Below the pieces are notes generated by a model, which ran no database searches, was not told the DNA's origin, and worked only from the letters and a program-made list of their open reading frames with translations. Below, piece after piece: positions 52,201 to 60,664 of a stretch of 64,000 bases of DNA (within the stretch, counting starts at the first letter, position 1; each line of letters begins with the position of its first letter). The stretch is from Ideonella oryzae. GTDB lineage: Bacteria > Pseudomonadota > Gammaproteobacteria > Burkholderiales > Burkholderiaceae_C. The DNA is taken from NCBI RefSeq assembly GCF_024055665.1, contig NZ_JAMXMC010000001.1, positions 124,001-188,000 of the forward strand, written 5' to 3'. A program made the position numbers and the translations under genes.

Positions 52201-52400
52201 GCGTGCTGCCGCTGGCCATCGCCACCGGCGCGGCCTCGGGTAGCCGGCGCGCCATCGGCACCGGCGTGCTGGGCGGCATGGTCACCGCCACCGTGCTGGG
52301 CCTGGTCTTCATCCCGGTGTTCTACCTGGTGGTGCGCCGCTTCTTCCAGGGCCGCAAGGCGGTCCATTCCACCCCCTCGATTCCGGAGAACGCGGCATGA
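49242..52400 (+). CDS. RND efflux pump permease, MexB/AcrB type (HAE1)
   Basis: A 1052-residue inner-membrane pump with 12 membrane helices and two large periplasmic loops. It opens MAKFFIDRPIFAWVLAI as in MexB, and has the family segments IGLLVDDAIVVVENVER (helix 4, with the two proton-relay Asp residues) and TVGLSAKNAILIVEFAQ (helix 10, with the relay Lys). Full length matches AcrB (1049), so it should be functional for multidrug export driven by protons. It follows the adaptor by 12 bp and overlaps the channel gene by ATGA. Confidence 0.97.
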   Translation: MAKFFIDRPIFAWVLAILIMLAGALSILDLPLEQYPDIAPVRVSVNATYTGANAQTVEDSVTQVIEQNMKGLDGLQSMQSTSSSTGGASVTLSFIAGTNPDVAQMQVQNKVQQALTRLPQVVQSQGVTVTKSGTDFLLIANFVSDDPAVTASDLGDYVSTSLVDTLSRIDGVGDVTTLGSGYAMRIWLDPAKMQKYALMPSDITSALESQNTQVSAGQLGALPAVPGQQINAVVSARSKLRTVEQFQNVVVKSATDGALVHLGDVARVELGSDSYTFQTRYNGRPAAGVGIKLASGANALGVAKAVKAKLAELAPFFPNQIHYSIGYDTTPFVTISVEEVVKTLAEAMVLVVIVMVLFMQNLRATLIPAIAVPVVLLGTFGVLAAFGYSINTLTLFGMVLAIGLLVDDAIVVVENVERLMREEGLSPRDATRKSMGEITGALIGISLVLSAVFIPMAFFGGSTGVIYRQFSITIVSSMVLSVLMALSLTPALCASLLRHHAAAGLDEEAKTGPRHGPVGRFFAAFNRGFQRFTQRYQDFMRRTLGRTGRMMVIYGLIVAALGVSFVRLPTSFLPDEDQGLLMAMVQLPAGASAERTRAALGQVEDYLKAQPEVGSTISLIGMSGDQASGNLYVRLQDWSQRKGRGQDAAALAGRFTKDLSGIRDARIFFMLPPAVRGLGSSAGFTVELEDLGGLGHDALLAARDQFLAAARKSPLLTQVRPSGLDDTAQLQISVDDSKAAAQGLSTANVNDTLSVALGGTYVNDFINKSRVKKVYMQGDAAYRMQPEDLNHWYVRNSAGDMVPFSAFASASWGSGPAKLERYSGMSSFEIVGSPATGVSTGTAMAEVEKIAATLPTGITYEWAGQSFQERLSGSQAPALYALSILFVFLCLAALYESWSVPFSVMLVVPLGVIGAVLATGLAGLSNDVYFQIGLLTTVGLSAKNAILIVEFAQKLYDEGMDLMEATLQAIKLRLRPIVMTSLAFGFGVLPLAIATGAASGSRRAIGTGVLGGMVTATVLGLVFIPVFYLVVRRFFQGRKAVHSTPSIPENAA

Positions 52401-53842
52401 CCACGCGCGCCATCCTCAAGCCCATCGCCCTGGCCGCGGCCCTCGTGGCCCTGCTGGCCGGCTGTGTCACCACCCAGCCCAGCGGCCCGGGTGACCCGCA
52501 GTGGCAGGCCCCGGTGCCCGCCACCCTGGGCGCCAGCGCGGTGGCCGGCTCAGCCTCCCAGGCCGCCAGCGCCGACGCCACGCCGGACTGGCAGACCGTC
52601 GTCCTGGACACGCGCCTGCGCCAGACCATCGCCCTGGCGCTGACGCAGAACCGCGACCTGCGGGTGGCACTGCGCAACATCGACGCGGCCCGCGCCGCCG
52701 TCAGCAGCGCCACGGCCGACCGCCTGCCCACCCTCAAGGCCTCGGCCGGCACCACCACCAGCAAGAGCGCGGACGACCTGAGCAGCAGCGGCCACGGCGG
52801 CGTGAGCCGGCAGCACAGCGCCAGCCTGGGCCTCTCCGCCTGGGAGATCGACCTCTGGGGCCGCCTGGCCCGGCTGGATGAGGCAGCCCAGGCCAAGCTG
52901 CTGGCCAGCGAGGCCACCGCGCGCAGCGTGCAGGCCACGCTCATCGCCGAGACCGCCACCGCCTGGCTCACCCTGGCCGCCGACCAGCAGTCGCTGGCCC
53001 TGGATGAAGACACGCTGGCCAGCCAGCAACGGACCCTGGCACTCAGCACGCAGCAAAAAGCCCTGGGCGCCATCTCGGCACTGGACCTGGCCGCGGTGCA
53101 GGCTGCGGCGCAGACCGCAAGGCTCAATGCCGCCACCGCCCGCAGCCAGGTGGCCCAGGACCTCAATGCCCTGCGCCTGCTGCTGGGCACCGAGCCGCCG
53201 GCGGACCTGCTGCCCCCCACGGGACCGAATGCACTGGACCAGACCGCCCAGGCCACCGCCCTGCTGGGCGTGCCGGCCGACCTGCCCTCCAGCGTGCTGC
53301 TGCGCCGGCCCGATGTGATGGCCGCCGAGTTCACCCTGCAGGCCAACGACGCCAACGTGGCCGCGGCCCGGGCCGCCCTGTTCCCCACGGTCTCGCTCAC
53401 CGCCACGGCCGGCACCGCCAGCACCGCCCTGAGCGGCCTGTTCAGCGCCGGCAACGGCACCTGGACGGTGGCCCCGGCGCTGAGCCTGCCCATCTTCGAC
53501 TGGGGCAGCCGGCAGGCGGCCATCGACACCGCCCGCGCCAACCAGCAGGCCCAACTCGCCAGCTACGAGAAGACGCTGCAGACGGCCTTCCAAGAAGTGG
53601 CCAACGCCCTGGCCGTGCGGGCCCAGCTGGACGAGCGGCTGGACGCCCAGACCCAGCAGGTGCAGGCCTATGCCCAGGCGCTGAAGCTCACCGAGACCCG
53701 CCGCGCCCTCGGCGCCGAAAGCGCCCTGACGGTGCTGGAGGCCCAGCGCAGCTACTGGAACGCACGGCAGAGCCTGATCGCGCTGCGGCTGGCCGAGCAG
53801 AGCAACCGCCTGACCCTGTTCAAGGCCCTGGGCGGCGCCTGA
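52397..53842 (+). CDS. Outer-membrane efflux channel lipoprotein, OprM/NodT family
   Basis: A 481-residue TolC-fold channel subunit with a lipobox LAGC (Cys23). The two structural repeats are visible as long helical blocks, with SLGLSAWEIDLWGRLARLDEAAQAK near residue 145 and PALSLPIFDWGSRQAAID near 360, the usual NodT signature segments. It would form the trimeric exit duct for the adaptor and pump encoded upstream. Its start overlaps the pump stop. It ends 6 bp from the convergent EmrB-type gene. Confidence 0.95.
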   Translation: MTTRAILKPIALAAALVALLAGCVTTQPSGPGDPQWQAPVPATLGASAVAGSASQAASADATPDWQTVVLDTRLRQTIALALTQNRDLRVALRNIDAARAAVSSATADRLPTLKASAGTTTSKSADDLSSSGHGGVSRQHSASLGLSAWEIDLWGRLARLDEAAQAKLLASEATARSVQATLIAETATAWLTLAADQQSLALDEDTLASQQRTLALSTQQKALGAISALDLAAVQAAAQTARLNAATARSQVAQDLNALRLLLGTEPPADLLPPTGPNALDQTAQATALLGVPADLPSSVLLRRPDVMAAEFTLQANDANVAAARAALFPTVSLTATAGTASTALSGLFSAGNGTWTVAPALSLPIFDWGSRQAAIDTARANQQAQLASYEKTLQTAFQEVANALAVRAQLDERLDAQTQQVQAYAQALKLTETRRALGAESALTVLEAQRSYWNARQSLIALRLAEQSNRLTLFKALGGA

Positions 53843-53848
53843 GCCGGA

Positions 53849-55294
53849 TCAGCTGGGGCGGAAGCTGGCCGAGGCCTCTTCCGCGTCGGTCTGCCCGGGC
53901 CGGCTGACGTTGTCGCCATCGTGGTCCCGCAAGGTGCGGAACATCGTGGAGGCCGCGACGGTGAAGGCGGCCAGCAGCAAGAAGGCCTTGTGCAGCGCCG
54001 GCAGCGCGCCGCCCTCCACCCCACTGGGCGCCTGCGCCAGGAAGTAGCCCGCCGCCAGCGTGCCGCTGGCCAGGCCGAAGCTCAGCGAGAGCTGCTGGAA
54101 GGTGCTGGCGATGGTGCTGCCATCGGCCGTGTCGCGCTCGCCCAGGTCGGCGAAGGCGATGGTGTTCAGGCTGGTGAACTGCAGCGAATTGGCCAGGCCC
54201 ATCACCAGGCCCAGGCCCACGATGACCGGGATGGGCGTGCTCAGCCCCACCTGGGAGAAGGCGGCAATGCACACGGCTACGATCCAGGTGTTGACCATCA
54301 GCACCCGCCGGTAGCCGAAGCGGCCCAGCACCCGCTGGGCCAGGGCCTTCATCAGCATGGCCGCCCCGGCCGCCGGCATCATCAAGAGGCCCGACTGCCA
54401 GGCCGGCATGCCCAGGCCCACCTGGTAGAGCAGGGGCAGCAGCAGCGGCGTGCCGCCGATGCCCAGGCGGGTGAACATGCCCCCCAGCACCGAGACCCGG
54501 AAGGTGCGCACCTTCAACAGGGCCAGGTTCAGCAGGGGCGCCGCATGGTGGCGGCTGTGCCAGACGTAGCCACCCATCAGGGCGGCCGAGGCGGCCAGCC
54601 AGGCCAGGGCCTCGCCGTTGCCCAGGCCATGGGCGCCGAACACCTCCAGCAGCCAGGACAGCAGCGCGGTGCCGCCTCCGAAGAGCAGCATGCCCCGCAG
54701 GTCGAAGGGCTTGACGCTGGCGGCCCGGTAGTCGGGCATGTGACGCAGGCCGAAGGCCAGCGCGGCCAGGCCCACCGGCACGTTGACGAAGAACATCTCG
54801 CGCCAGCTGCCCCAGTGCACGATCAGCCCGCCCACCGTCGGACCCAGCAGCGGGCCCATCAGCGCCGGGATGACCATGAAGTTCATGGCCTGCAGCAACT
54901 GGCTCTTGGGAAAGCTGCGCACCAGGGTCATGCGGCCCACCGGCATCATCATCGCGGCTGAGATGCCCTGCAGCACCCGGCAGGCCACCAGCACCGCCAC
55001 GCTGGGCGCCAGCCCGCAGGCCAGCGAGGCCAGCGTGAACACCACGATGGCCGACAGGAACACCCGGCGCGTGCCGAAACGGTTGGCCAGCCAGCCACTG
55101 GCCGGAATGCTCATGGCCAGTGCCAGCACGTAGCTGGCCGACACGGCCTTGAGCGCCAGCGGCGTGGTGCCCAGGTCGGCCGCCATGGCCGGGATGCCGG
55201 TGTTGACGATGGTGGCATCCATCTGCTCCATGAAGAGCGAGGAGGCCACGATCCAGGGGAGATAGCGCTGGGTGCGCGGGTTCACATCGGGCAT
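53849..55294 (-). CDS. MFS drug transporter, DHA2 (EmrB) family
   Basis: A 481-residue transporter with about 13-14 membrane helices. It has ASGWLANRFGTRRVFLSAI (motif A after helix 2) and GISAAMMMPVGRMTLVR (motif C region), both typical of the DHA2 drug:proton antiporters. No EmrA-type adaptor is adjacent. It is convergent with the RND operon and stands alone, so regulation is separate. Substrate not predicted. Confidence 0.92.
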   Translation of the reverse strand: MPDVNPRTQRYLPWIVASSLFMEQMDATIVNTGIPAMAADLGTTPLALKAVSASYVLALAMSIPASGWLANRFGTRRVFLSAIVVFTLASLACGLAPSVAVLVACRVLQGISAAMMMPVGRMTLVRSFPKSQLLQAMNFMVIPALMGPLLGPTVGGLIVHWGSWREMFFVNVPVGLAALAFGLRHMPDYRAASVKPFDLRGMLLFGGGTALLSWLLEVFGAHGLGNGEALAWLAASAALMGGYVWHSRHHAAPLLNLALLKVRTFRVSVLGGMFTRLGIGGTPLLLPLLYQVGLGMPAWQSGLLMMPAAGAAMLMKALAQRVLGRFGYRRVLMVNTWIVAVCIAAFSQVGLSTPIPVIVGLGLVMGLANSLQFTSLNTIAFADLGERDTADGSTIASTFQQLSLSFGLASGTLAAGYFLAQAPSGVEGGALPALHKAFLLLAAFTVAASTMFRTLRDHDGDNVSRPGQTDAEEASASFRPS

Positions 55295-55397
55295 GCCCCG
55301 AGTGTCTCAGCTTGGGCGCGGCGCTTCAGCCCGACCCGGGCATCGGCCTGATCCAGGCAGGGCCGAATGCCAAGGGCGAGCGCACGGGCCTGCGCCC

Positions 55398-55766
55398 TCA
55401 GCGCGGCGGCTCGCGCAGGATCCAGCCGTTGCCATCCGGGTCGCTGAACTGCGCGTAGCGGCCCCAGGGTTCCTGGTGGATCTCGCCGATGGCCAGCCCC
55501 CGGCCACGCAGCAGCGCATGATCGGCGTCGAGGTCGTCGGTGTTGAGCATCACCCCCTGCAGCCCACCGGGCCGCATTTGCTCGAACCAGGTCACCAGGG
55601 CGATGGTCACCGTCTGCCCGGCAGGCGCCAGCTGGATCCACACCATGCCGGGGCCCATCGGCGCCTCGCGCACCAGGGCAAAGCCCAGCACGTCGCGGTA
55701 GAAGGCCTTGGCCCGCTGTGGATCGGTGACGGGCACCGAGATGATCTCGAAGCTGTGGATGGTCAT
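55398..55766 (-). CDS. VOC (glyoxalase/bleomycin-resistance) family protein
   Basis: A 122-residue vicinal-oxygen-chelate fold protein. It starts MTIHSFEIISVPVTDPQRAKAF style, continues YRDVLGFALV, and ends YAQFSDPDGNGWIL, the standard paired beta-alpha-beta-beta-beta pattern. Metal-ligand positions are partly kept (His4, Glu in the last strand less clear), so the reaction cannot be named. ATG at 55766 gives the usual family start. Confidence 0.88.
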   Translation of the reverse strand: MTIHSFEIISVPVTDPQRAKAFYRDVLGFALVREAPMGPGMVWIQLAPAGQTVTIALVTWFEQMRPGGLQGVMLNTDDLDADHALLRGRGLAIGEIHQEPWGRYAQFSDPDGNGWILREPPR

Positions 55767-55883
55767 GAGATTCCCTGTGGCAGCGGCACCGCATTGAAAT
55801 GCAGACCGCAAAGGGCCGTCAATCCCTTCCGCGTTCGCCCACCAGTTTCTTGATGGACGCCAGGGACGCCGCCACGCCCAACC

Positions 55884-56309
55884 TCAATACAAGCGCCATG
55901 CCCCCCAGCCATGGGCCAGTGCCATCACCATGCAAATGCCCGACGACACCCACCAGAACCGGGCCGAGTTGTCGGGGAACATCGGCTTGAGCCAGGGGAA
56001 GGCCATGGCGCGGATCAGCAGCACGGCAGCAAATGTCAGCAGCAACATCCGCTGCCAGGGCAGTGGGGGTCGTTGGGCCGCGGCGGCGCCAGCATAGAAA
56101 GCCATCACGAACAGGCCCGCGGCGATGGCCAGGGTGATCAGCGTGGGTGGCCACCGGCCCGCCTGCGCCGCGCGGGCCATGCGCTCGCCGGCCCCCATGA
56201 CGCGGTAGGCCGGTGCCCCCAGGACGATGCAGGCCAGGTGGGCAAGGGCTGCCAGCGCGTCCAGGCCGGACGCCAGGGCCAACGGCAACGGAACGCCGCC
56301 CGTGCTCAT
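55884..56309 (-). CDS. Small four-helix membrane protein, function unknown
   Basis: A 141-residue protein with four predicted membrane helices (about residues 8-32, 55-78, 86-103 and 117-138). No motif I recognise. A final aromatic WGAWRLY closes helix 4. It lies 118 bp downstream of, and on the same strand as, the DUF1345-type gene's end region but with an 82-bp gap, so co-transcription is possible. Confidence 0.6.
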   Translation of the reverse strand: MSTGGVPLPLALASGLDALAALAHLACIVLGAPAYRVMGAGERMARAAQAGRWPPTLITLAIAAGLFVMAFYAGAAAAQRPPLPWQRMLLLTFAAVLLIRAMAFPWLKPMFPDNSARFWWVSSGICMVMALAHGWGAWRLY

Positions 56310-56391
56310 AGCCGCGGCCCGTCTGCAGTGCAGCGGTGTTGGGGGAATTGGCAGGCGGGGCGCATGCCTGTCATGGTGCCACGTGGCAGCC

Positions 56392-57063
56392 TCAGAGCAG
56401 GCTGGACGCCACGTTGATCATCAAGCCGATGAGGCTGGTGTTGAAAACGAAGGCCAGCATGCAGTGCAGCGTGCCCACGCGGCGCATCGGTCCACTGGCA
56501 AAGCTCACGTCGGCCGTCTGACCCGAGGTGCCGATGACCGCGGAGAAGTAGAAGAAGTCCAGGTAGTCGGGCGCCTCGGTGTCGGGGAACTGCAGCCCGC
56601 CGGGCTGACCGCGGGCCACGGCAGCGTGGTAGTCGTGCGCATAGTGCAGCGCAAACATCACCTGCGTGAACAGCCAGGACGCCACGATGGTCAGCACCGC
56701 CAGGCCGATGTGGCTGAGCCGGTCGGCACCGCTGAAATTCTTGGCCACCGACAGCTCCGCCACGATGGCCCACAGGCTCACGATGGACGACACGCCCACC
56801 AGGGCCAGAAGCGTCTTGGCCCCTTCGGCCTGCAGCTGGGCGCGCCGGTGGATCTGGGCCAGGCTGGCGCGGGCCATCATCCAGACCGCCAACAGCAGGT
56901 ACAGCCACACGCCCACATTCCAGCCCACGATCAGGCGGGTGACACCGCGGCCCACCCAGGCATGGGGCAGCAACACAGCCGCCAGCACGCCCACAACGAT
57001 GGACACGAACAGACGGGGATGGGCGCGCAATAGGCGCAACACGCGGGACCGAATACGCTTCAC
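56392..57063 (-). CDS. DUF1345 family membrane protein
   Basis: A 223-residue protein with about six membrane helices. It contains FALHYAHDYH and DYLDFFYFSAVIGTSGQTADV, the conserved DUF1345 segments. Function is unknown for the family. The basic N-terminus (MKRIRSRVLRLLRAHPR) fits a cytoplasmic amino end. It is divergent from the FMN-binding gene across 44 bp. Confidence 0.88.
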   Translation of the reverse strand: MKRIRSRVLRLLRAHPRLFVSIVVGVLAAVLLPHAWVGRGVTRLIVGWNVGVWLYLLLAVWMMARASLAQIHRRAQLQAEGAKTLLALVGVSSIVSLWAIVAELSVAKNFSGADRLSHIGLAVLTIVASWLFTQVMFALHYAHDYHAAVARGQPGGLQFPDTEAPDYLDFFYFSAVIGTSGQTADVSFASGPMRRVGTLHCMLAFVFNTSLIGLMINVASSLL

Positions 57064-57107
57064 GTTCTGCAGAATACCCTGCCCAGCTGTCCACTTCCCT
57101 TCTGACC

Positions 57108-57734
57108 ATGTACCTGCCCACCCACTTTGCCGAGCCCCGCCAGGACGAACTGCTCCGCCTGATCCAGGCCCATCCGCTGGGCACCCTGGTCAGCCACGGT
57201 GCCGACGGCCTGGACGCCAACCACCTGCCCTTTCTGCTGGACGCCCAGGCGGGCGAGGCCGGCACGCTGCTGGCCCATGTGGCGCGGGCCAACCCGCTGT
57301 GGCAGACGCTGACCGAGGGCGCGCCGGTGCTGGTCGTCTTCCACGGTCCGCAGGGCTACATCTCGCCCAGCTGGTACCCCGGCAAGCAGGACGCCCACCG
57401 CCGCGTGCCCACCTGGAACTACGAGGTGGTGCATGCCCACGGCACGCTGCATGTGCACGAGGACGAGAAGTTCCTGCGCCGCGTGCTGGCCCTGCTCACC
57501 CGCACCCACGAGGCGGCCGAGCCCCAACCCTGGAAGATGGGCGACGCCCCGGCCGACTACCTGGCCGAACAGCTGCAGCGCATCGTGGGCATCGAAGTGC
57601 GCATCACGCGCCTGGTGGGCAAGCGCAAGCTGGGCCAGAACCATGAACTGCGGGACCGCGAGGGCGCCATCCAGGCGCTGGACGCCCGCGGCCAGTCCCC
57701 GTTGGCCCAGGCCATGCGGGACGCCCTGCCCTGA
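57108..57734 (+). CDS. FMN-binding PaiB-like protein
   Basis: A 208-residue protein of the PaiB/FMN-binding split-barrel family: MYLPTHFAEPRQDELLRLI at the start, LVSHGADGLDANHLPF at about residue 27, and ISPSWYPGKQDAHRRVPTWNY at 85-105. Bacillus PaiB is named a transcriptional repressor of protease genes, but the fold binds FMN and the role in proteobacteria is unclear. It forms a probable two-gene unit with the small monooxygenase-type gene 19 bp downstream. Confidence 0.9.
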   Translation: MYLPTHFAEPRQDELLRLIQAHPLGTLVSHGADGLDANHLPFLLDAQAGEAGTLLAHVARANPLWQTLTEGAPVLVVFHGPQGYISPSWYPGKQDAHRRVPTWNYEVVHAHGTLHVHEDEKFLRRVLALLTRTHEAAEPQPWKMGDAPADYLAEQLQRIVGIEVRITRLVGKRKLGQNHELRDREGAIQALDARGQSPLAQAMRDALP

Positions 57735-57753
57735 CACCGGAAGAGCCACCGCG

Positions 57754-58071
57754 ATGTACACCGCCACCTTCACCTTCGCCCCGGGCGAATACGACGACGA
57801 GTTCCACCGCCTGGATCAGGCCATTGCCGAAGCGGCCCGTGCCATCCCCGGCTATCTGGGCGAGGAAGCCTGGGAGAACCCGGCCAACGGGCTGGTCTCC
57901 AACGTCTACTACTGGCACACGCTGGAAGCCCTGCAGCAGCTGATGGATCACCCGGTCCACCGCGAGGCCAAGGCCCGGCAAGCCCGGTGGCTCAAGGGCT
58001 ACCACGTGGTGGTGGCGCAGGTGCTGCGCTCCCACGGGGACGGCGGCATTGCCCACCCGCTGGCGGGCTGA
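57754..58071 (+). CDS. Antibiotic biosynthesis monooxygenase (ABM)-fold protein
   Basis: A 105-residue dimeric alpha-beta barrel-type protein with the pattern IPGYLGEEAWENPANGLVSN and a helix ending HPVHREAKARQARWL (about residues 69-83), where the His before a helix often binds haem or substrate. The family includes small cofactor-free monooxygenases. It follows the PaiB-like gene by 19 bp, so the two are probably expressed together. Confidence 0.85.
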   Translation: MYTATFTFAPGEYDDEFHRLDQAIAEAARAIPGYLGEEAWENPANGLVSNVYYWHTLEALQQLMDHPVHREAKARQARWLKGYHVVVAQVLRSHGDGGIAHPLAG

Positions 58072-58086
58072 AGCAGAACGTCCCGC

Positions 58087-58917
58087 TCAGCCGCGCAGCG
58101 GTGCCGAGGCCAGGCCGCGGAACTGCGGCCGCGAGAACAGGTAGCCCTGGAACAGGGTCACCCCCTCGTGCAGAAAGAAGTCGCGCTCGCCGACGGTCTC
58201 CACCCCTTCGACCACCAGGCGGATGCCCAGATCCTGGGCCAGGCGGATCACCGCCCGGGCGATGGCCTGCCGCGGGCGCAGCGTGTCCACATGGCGCACC
58301 AGGTCCATGTCGAGCTTGATGAGGTCGGGCTGGAAATCGGACAGCAGACGCAGGCCGGCATAGCCGGCGCCGAAGTCGTCGATCGCGGTCAGGAAACCCT
58401 GGCGGCGGTATTCCCGCAGGATCTCGGCGAACCAGGGGCCGTCCTCGATGCGCTCGCCCTCGGTGACCTCGAAGATGATGCTGGACACGTCCAGGCCGCG
58501 CCGGTGGGCCGCCTGCAGCGTGGTCTGAATGCAGACCTCCGGCCGGTAGACCGCATGGGGCAGGAAGTTGATCGACAGCTTTTCGTTCCCGCGCTCGATC
58601 AGGCCGAGGTCGCAGGCCAGGTCGATCGCGCGCACCCGGCAGGCCTGGTCGAAGCTGTAGCGGTTGGCTTCGACCACCCGGTCCAGCACGCTCGGGGCGG
58701 GCTCGCCCGCCACGCCCCGCACCAGGGCCTCGTGAGCAAACACCTGACCCGACACCCCGTCCACGATGGGCTGGTAGGCGAAGGCGAAATCGAGGCCCGG
58801 GTCCTGCCCCTGGCCGCAGATGGTGCAGGGGCCGGGCCCGCCGCCACCGCAGGTCGGCGAGCGCCTGTCGGAGGTGGCCCGGGGGGAACTGTCGGGGGTG
58901 GGGGATGTTTGGGCCAT
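58087..58917 (-). CDS. EAL-domain protein with N-terminal Cys motif
   Basis: A 276-residue cytoplasmic protein. Residues about 42-270 are an EAL domain with the EAL triplet at 63-65 (HEALVRG), EVTEGERI and DDFGAGYAGL, so cyclic-di-GMP phosphodiesterase activity is possible. DDFGAGYAG keeps the metal-binding Asp pair. The short N-terminal part has Cys23, Cys31 and Cys34 (CTICGQG), which could bind a metal or act as a redox switch. ATG at 58917 was chosen; the frame is open further upstream. Confidence 0.88.
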   Translation of the reverse strand: MAQTSPTPDSSPRATSDRRSPTCGGGGPGPCTICGQGQDPGLDFAFAYQPIVDGVSGQVFAHEALVRGVAGEPAPSVLDRVVEANRYSFDQACRVRAIDLACDLGLIERGNEKLSINFLPHAVYRPEVCIQTTLQAAHRRGLDVSSIIFEVTEGERIEDGPWFAEILREYRRQGFLTAIDDFGAGYAGLRLLSDFQPDLIKLDMDLVRHVDTLRPRQAIARAVIRLAQDLGIRLVVEGVETVGERDFFLHEGVTLFQGYLFSRPQFRGLASAPLRG

Positions 58918-59111
58918 GGCGGGCTCCGGGGACCTGCCACTGCCGGCTGGCGATCCGGCATTCTGGCGCTTGTCCACGCGATGCGATCACCGCATGAAGC
59001 CGTCCATTCCGTGCCATCCTCGTCGCTCGGGGCCGCGCCGCGCATCGACATCCACCGCCACATCGCGCACAATCGCGCCTCAACGCAATCGACCGGCCCC
59101 TGGCCGGACGA

Positions 59112-59322
59112 CGCGGGATCGGGAGAGTCCGCCCCTGGCCAGCATGGCCCCGGGGCGGCGCCGAAGGAGCAACCACCCCGGAAACTCTCAGGCTCATGGA
59201 CCGGTCCCACGAAGCAACTCTGAAGAGCGTTCGGCGCACACGTCCGCCGGCTGCACCGAAGGAGCAAGCGTTGCCGGCCCACGGCCCGGCGGCGTGAATC
59301 TCTCAGGTTCCGAACAGAGGGG
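59112..59322 (+). ncRNA. Tandem glycine riboswitch
   Basis: Two consecutive glycine (gcvT-type) aptamers. Each has the conserved core: GCCGAAGGAGCAA (59160-59172) then AAACTCTCAGG (59182-59192) in the first, and CCGAAGGAGCAA (59256-59267) then GAATCTCTCAGG (59296-59307) in the second. Each opens with a purine-rich 5' strand (CGGGAGAG at 59120, TGAAGAGCG at 59221). P1 of aptamer 2 can form from CTCTG (59218) and CAGAG (59315). It lies 58 bp upstream of the dadA-like ATG, so glycine binding should control that gene. Confidence 0.93.
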
Positions 59323-59379
59323 GTGTCTGCTGCACACAGTCGTGCAGCGGTCCCCACCCCTCGACGTCGGAGTCCTGTC
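59323..59379 (+). promoter_or_regulatory. Expression platform of the glycine riboswitch
   Basis: The leader after the aptamers can form a stem CTGCTGCAC / GTGCAGCGG, extended outside by AGGGGGTG against CACCCCT. The ribosome-binding site GGAG (59369-59372) lies 7 nt before the ATG, just 3' of this stem. Control could be at translation or by premature termination; no clear T-run follows. Confidence 0.55.
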
Positions 59380-60612
59380 ATGCGCAAGCCCCATCTCGCC
59401 GTCCTCGGAGGCGGCATCACCGGTGTGACCACCGCCTACGCGCTGTCCCTGCGCGGTTTTGCCGTCACGCTGTACGAACGCCACCGCTACGCGGCGATGG
59501 AAACATCCTTCGCCAACGGCGGCCAGCTCTCGGCATCCAACGCCGAGGTCTGGAACCTGCCGGCCACCGTGCTCAAGGGCCTGAAGTGGATGCTGCGGGC
59601 CGATGCGCCGCTGCTGGTCTCGCCCACGCCGGGCTGGCACAAGCTCTCGTGGTTTGCCGAGTTCATCGCCGCCATGCCGCAGTACGAGCGCAACACCATC
59701 GAGACGGCCCGCCTGGCCATTGCCGCGCGCCAGCACCTGTTTGCCTGGGCCGAGGCCGAGGGCATTGACTTCGACCACAAGCGCGAAGGCATCCTGCACA
59801 TCTACCGCGACAAGGCCGGCTTCGACCACGCGGCCAAGGTCACCGCCCTGCTGGCCCGCGGCGGGCTGGACCGCCGGGCCGTCACGCCCGAGGAGATCAA
59901 GTCCATCGAGCCCACGCTGGCCGGCCAGTACCACGGTGGCTTCTACACCCCCAGCGACAGCACCGGCGACATCCACCGCTTCACCTTCGGCCTGGCCCAG
60001 GCGGCCCAGCGCCGCGGCGTGGAATGCCTGTACGAACAGCAGGTGAGCCAGCTGCGGCCCGAAGCCGGTGGTGGTGTCACCCTCACGGCCACCGGCCCCG
60101 AGGGCGAGCCCAGCCCGCGCCGCTTCGACGGCGTGGTGGTGTGCGCCGGCGTGGCCAGCCGCGGCTTCGCAGCCCAGCTGGGCGACCGGGTGAACGTCTA
60201 CCCGGTCAAGGGCTACTCGATCACCGTGCACCTGGACGACGAGGCCAGCCGCGCGGCCGCGCCCAACGTCAGCCTGCTGGATGACGAGACCAAACTGGTC
60301 AGCAGCCGCCTGGGGCCGGACCGCTTCCGCGTGGCCGGCACGGCCGAGTTCGCGGGCGAGAACCGCAACATCCGCGCCGACCGCATCCGGCCGCTGGTCG
60401 ACTGGGTGCGCCAGTGCTTCCCCGGTGTGGACACGCGCCGCGTGGTGCCCTGGGCCGGCCTGCGGCCGATGATGCCCAACATGATGCCGCGGGTGGGCCG
60501 GGGCCGCGCGCCCGGCGTGTTCTACAACACCGGGCACGGCCACCTGGGCTGGACGCTCTCGGCCGTGACCGCCGACATGGTGGCGTCCAACGTCGCCTCC
60601 GCGATGGACTGA
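59380..60612 (+). CDS. dadA: D-amino-acid dehydrogenase (DadA-like) flavoprotein
   Basis: A 410-residue FAD enzyme of the DAO family. The dinucleotide motif LGGGITG is at residues 9-15, then ERHRYAAMETSFANGGQLS, the DadA-type continuation, and a C-terminal GHGHLGWTLS. It would oxidatively deaminate D-amino acids to 2-keto acids with electrons passed to the respiratory chain. The glycine riboswitch upstream suggests glycine as inducer or substrate, which points to a glycine or D-amino-acid catabolic role. ATG at 59380 follows a GGAG site. Confidence 0.9.
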   Translation: MRKPHLAVLGGGITGVTTAYALSLRGFAVTLYERHRYAAMETSFANGGQLSASNAEVWNLPATVLKGLKWMLRADAPLLVSPTPGWHKLSWFAEFIAAMPQYERNTIETARLAIAARQHLFAWAEAEGIDFDHKREGILHIYRDKAGFDHAAKVTALLARGGLDRRAVTPEEIKSIEPTLAGQYHGGFYTPSDSTGDIHRFTFGLAQAAQRRGVECLYEQQVSQLRPEAGGGVTLTATGPEGEPSPRRFDGVVVCAGVASRGFAAQLGDRVNVYPVKGYSITVHLDDEASRAAAPNVSLLDDETKLVSSRLGPDRFRVAGTAEFAGENRNIRADRIRPLVDWVRQCFPGVDTRRVVPWAGLRPMMPNMMPRVGRGRAPGVFYNTGHGHLGWTLSAVTADMVASNVASAMD

Positions 60613-60664
60613 AAGGGTCGCCCGCGCCTGGGCCGCGGCCATTGGTCCAAGGAGGCTGGGGGCC

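Noticed and set aside
50697..52367. Minus-strand open frame of 556 codons opposite the RND pump
   Set aside because: No recognisable domain; composition is that of the reverse strand of a GC-rich gene.
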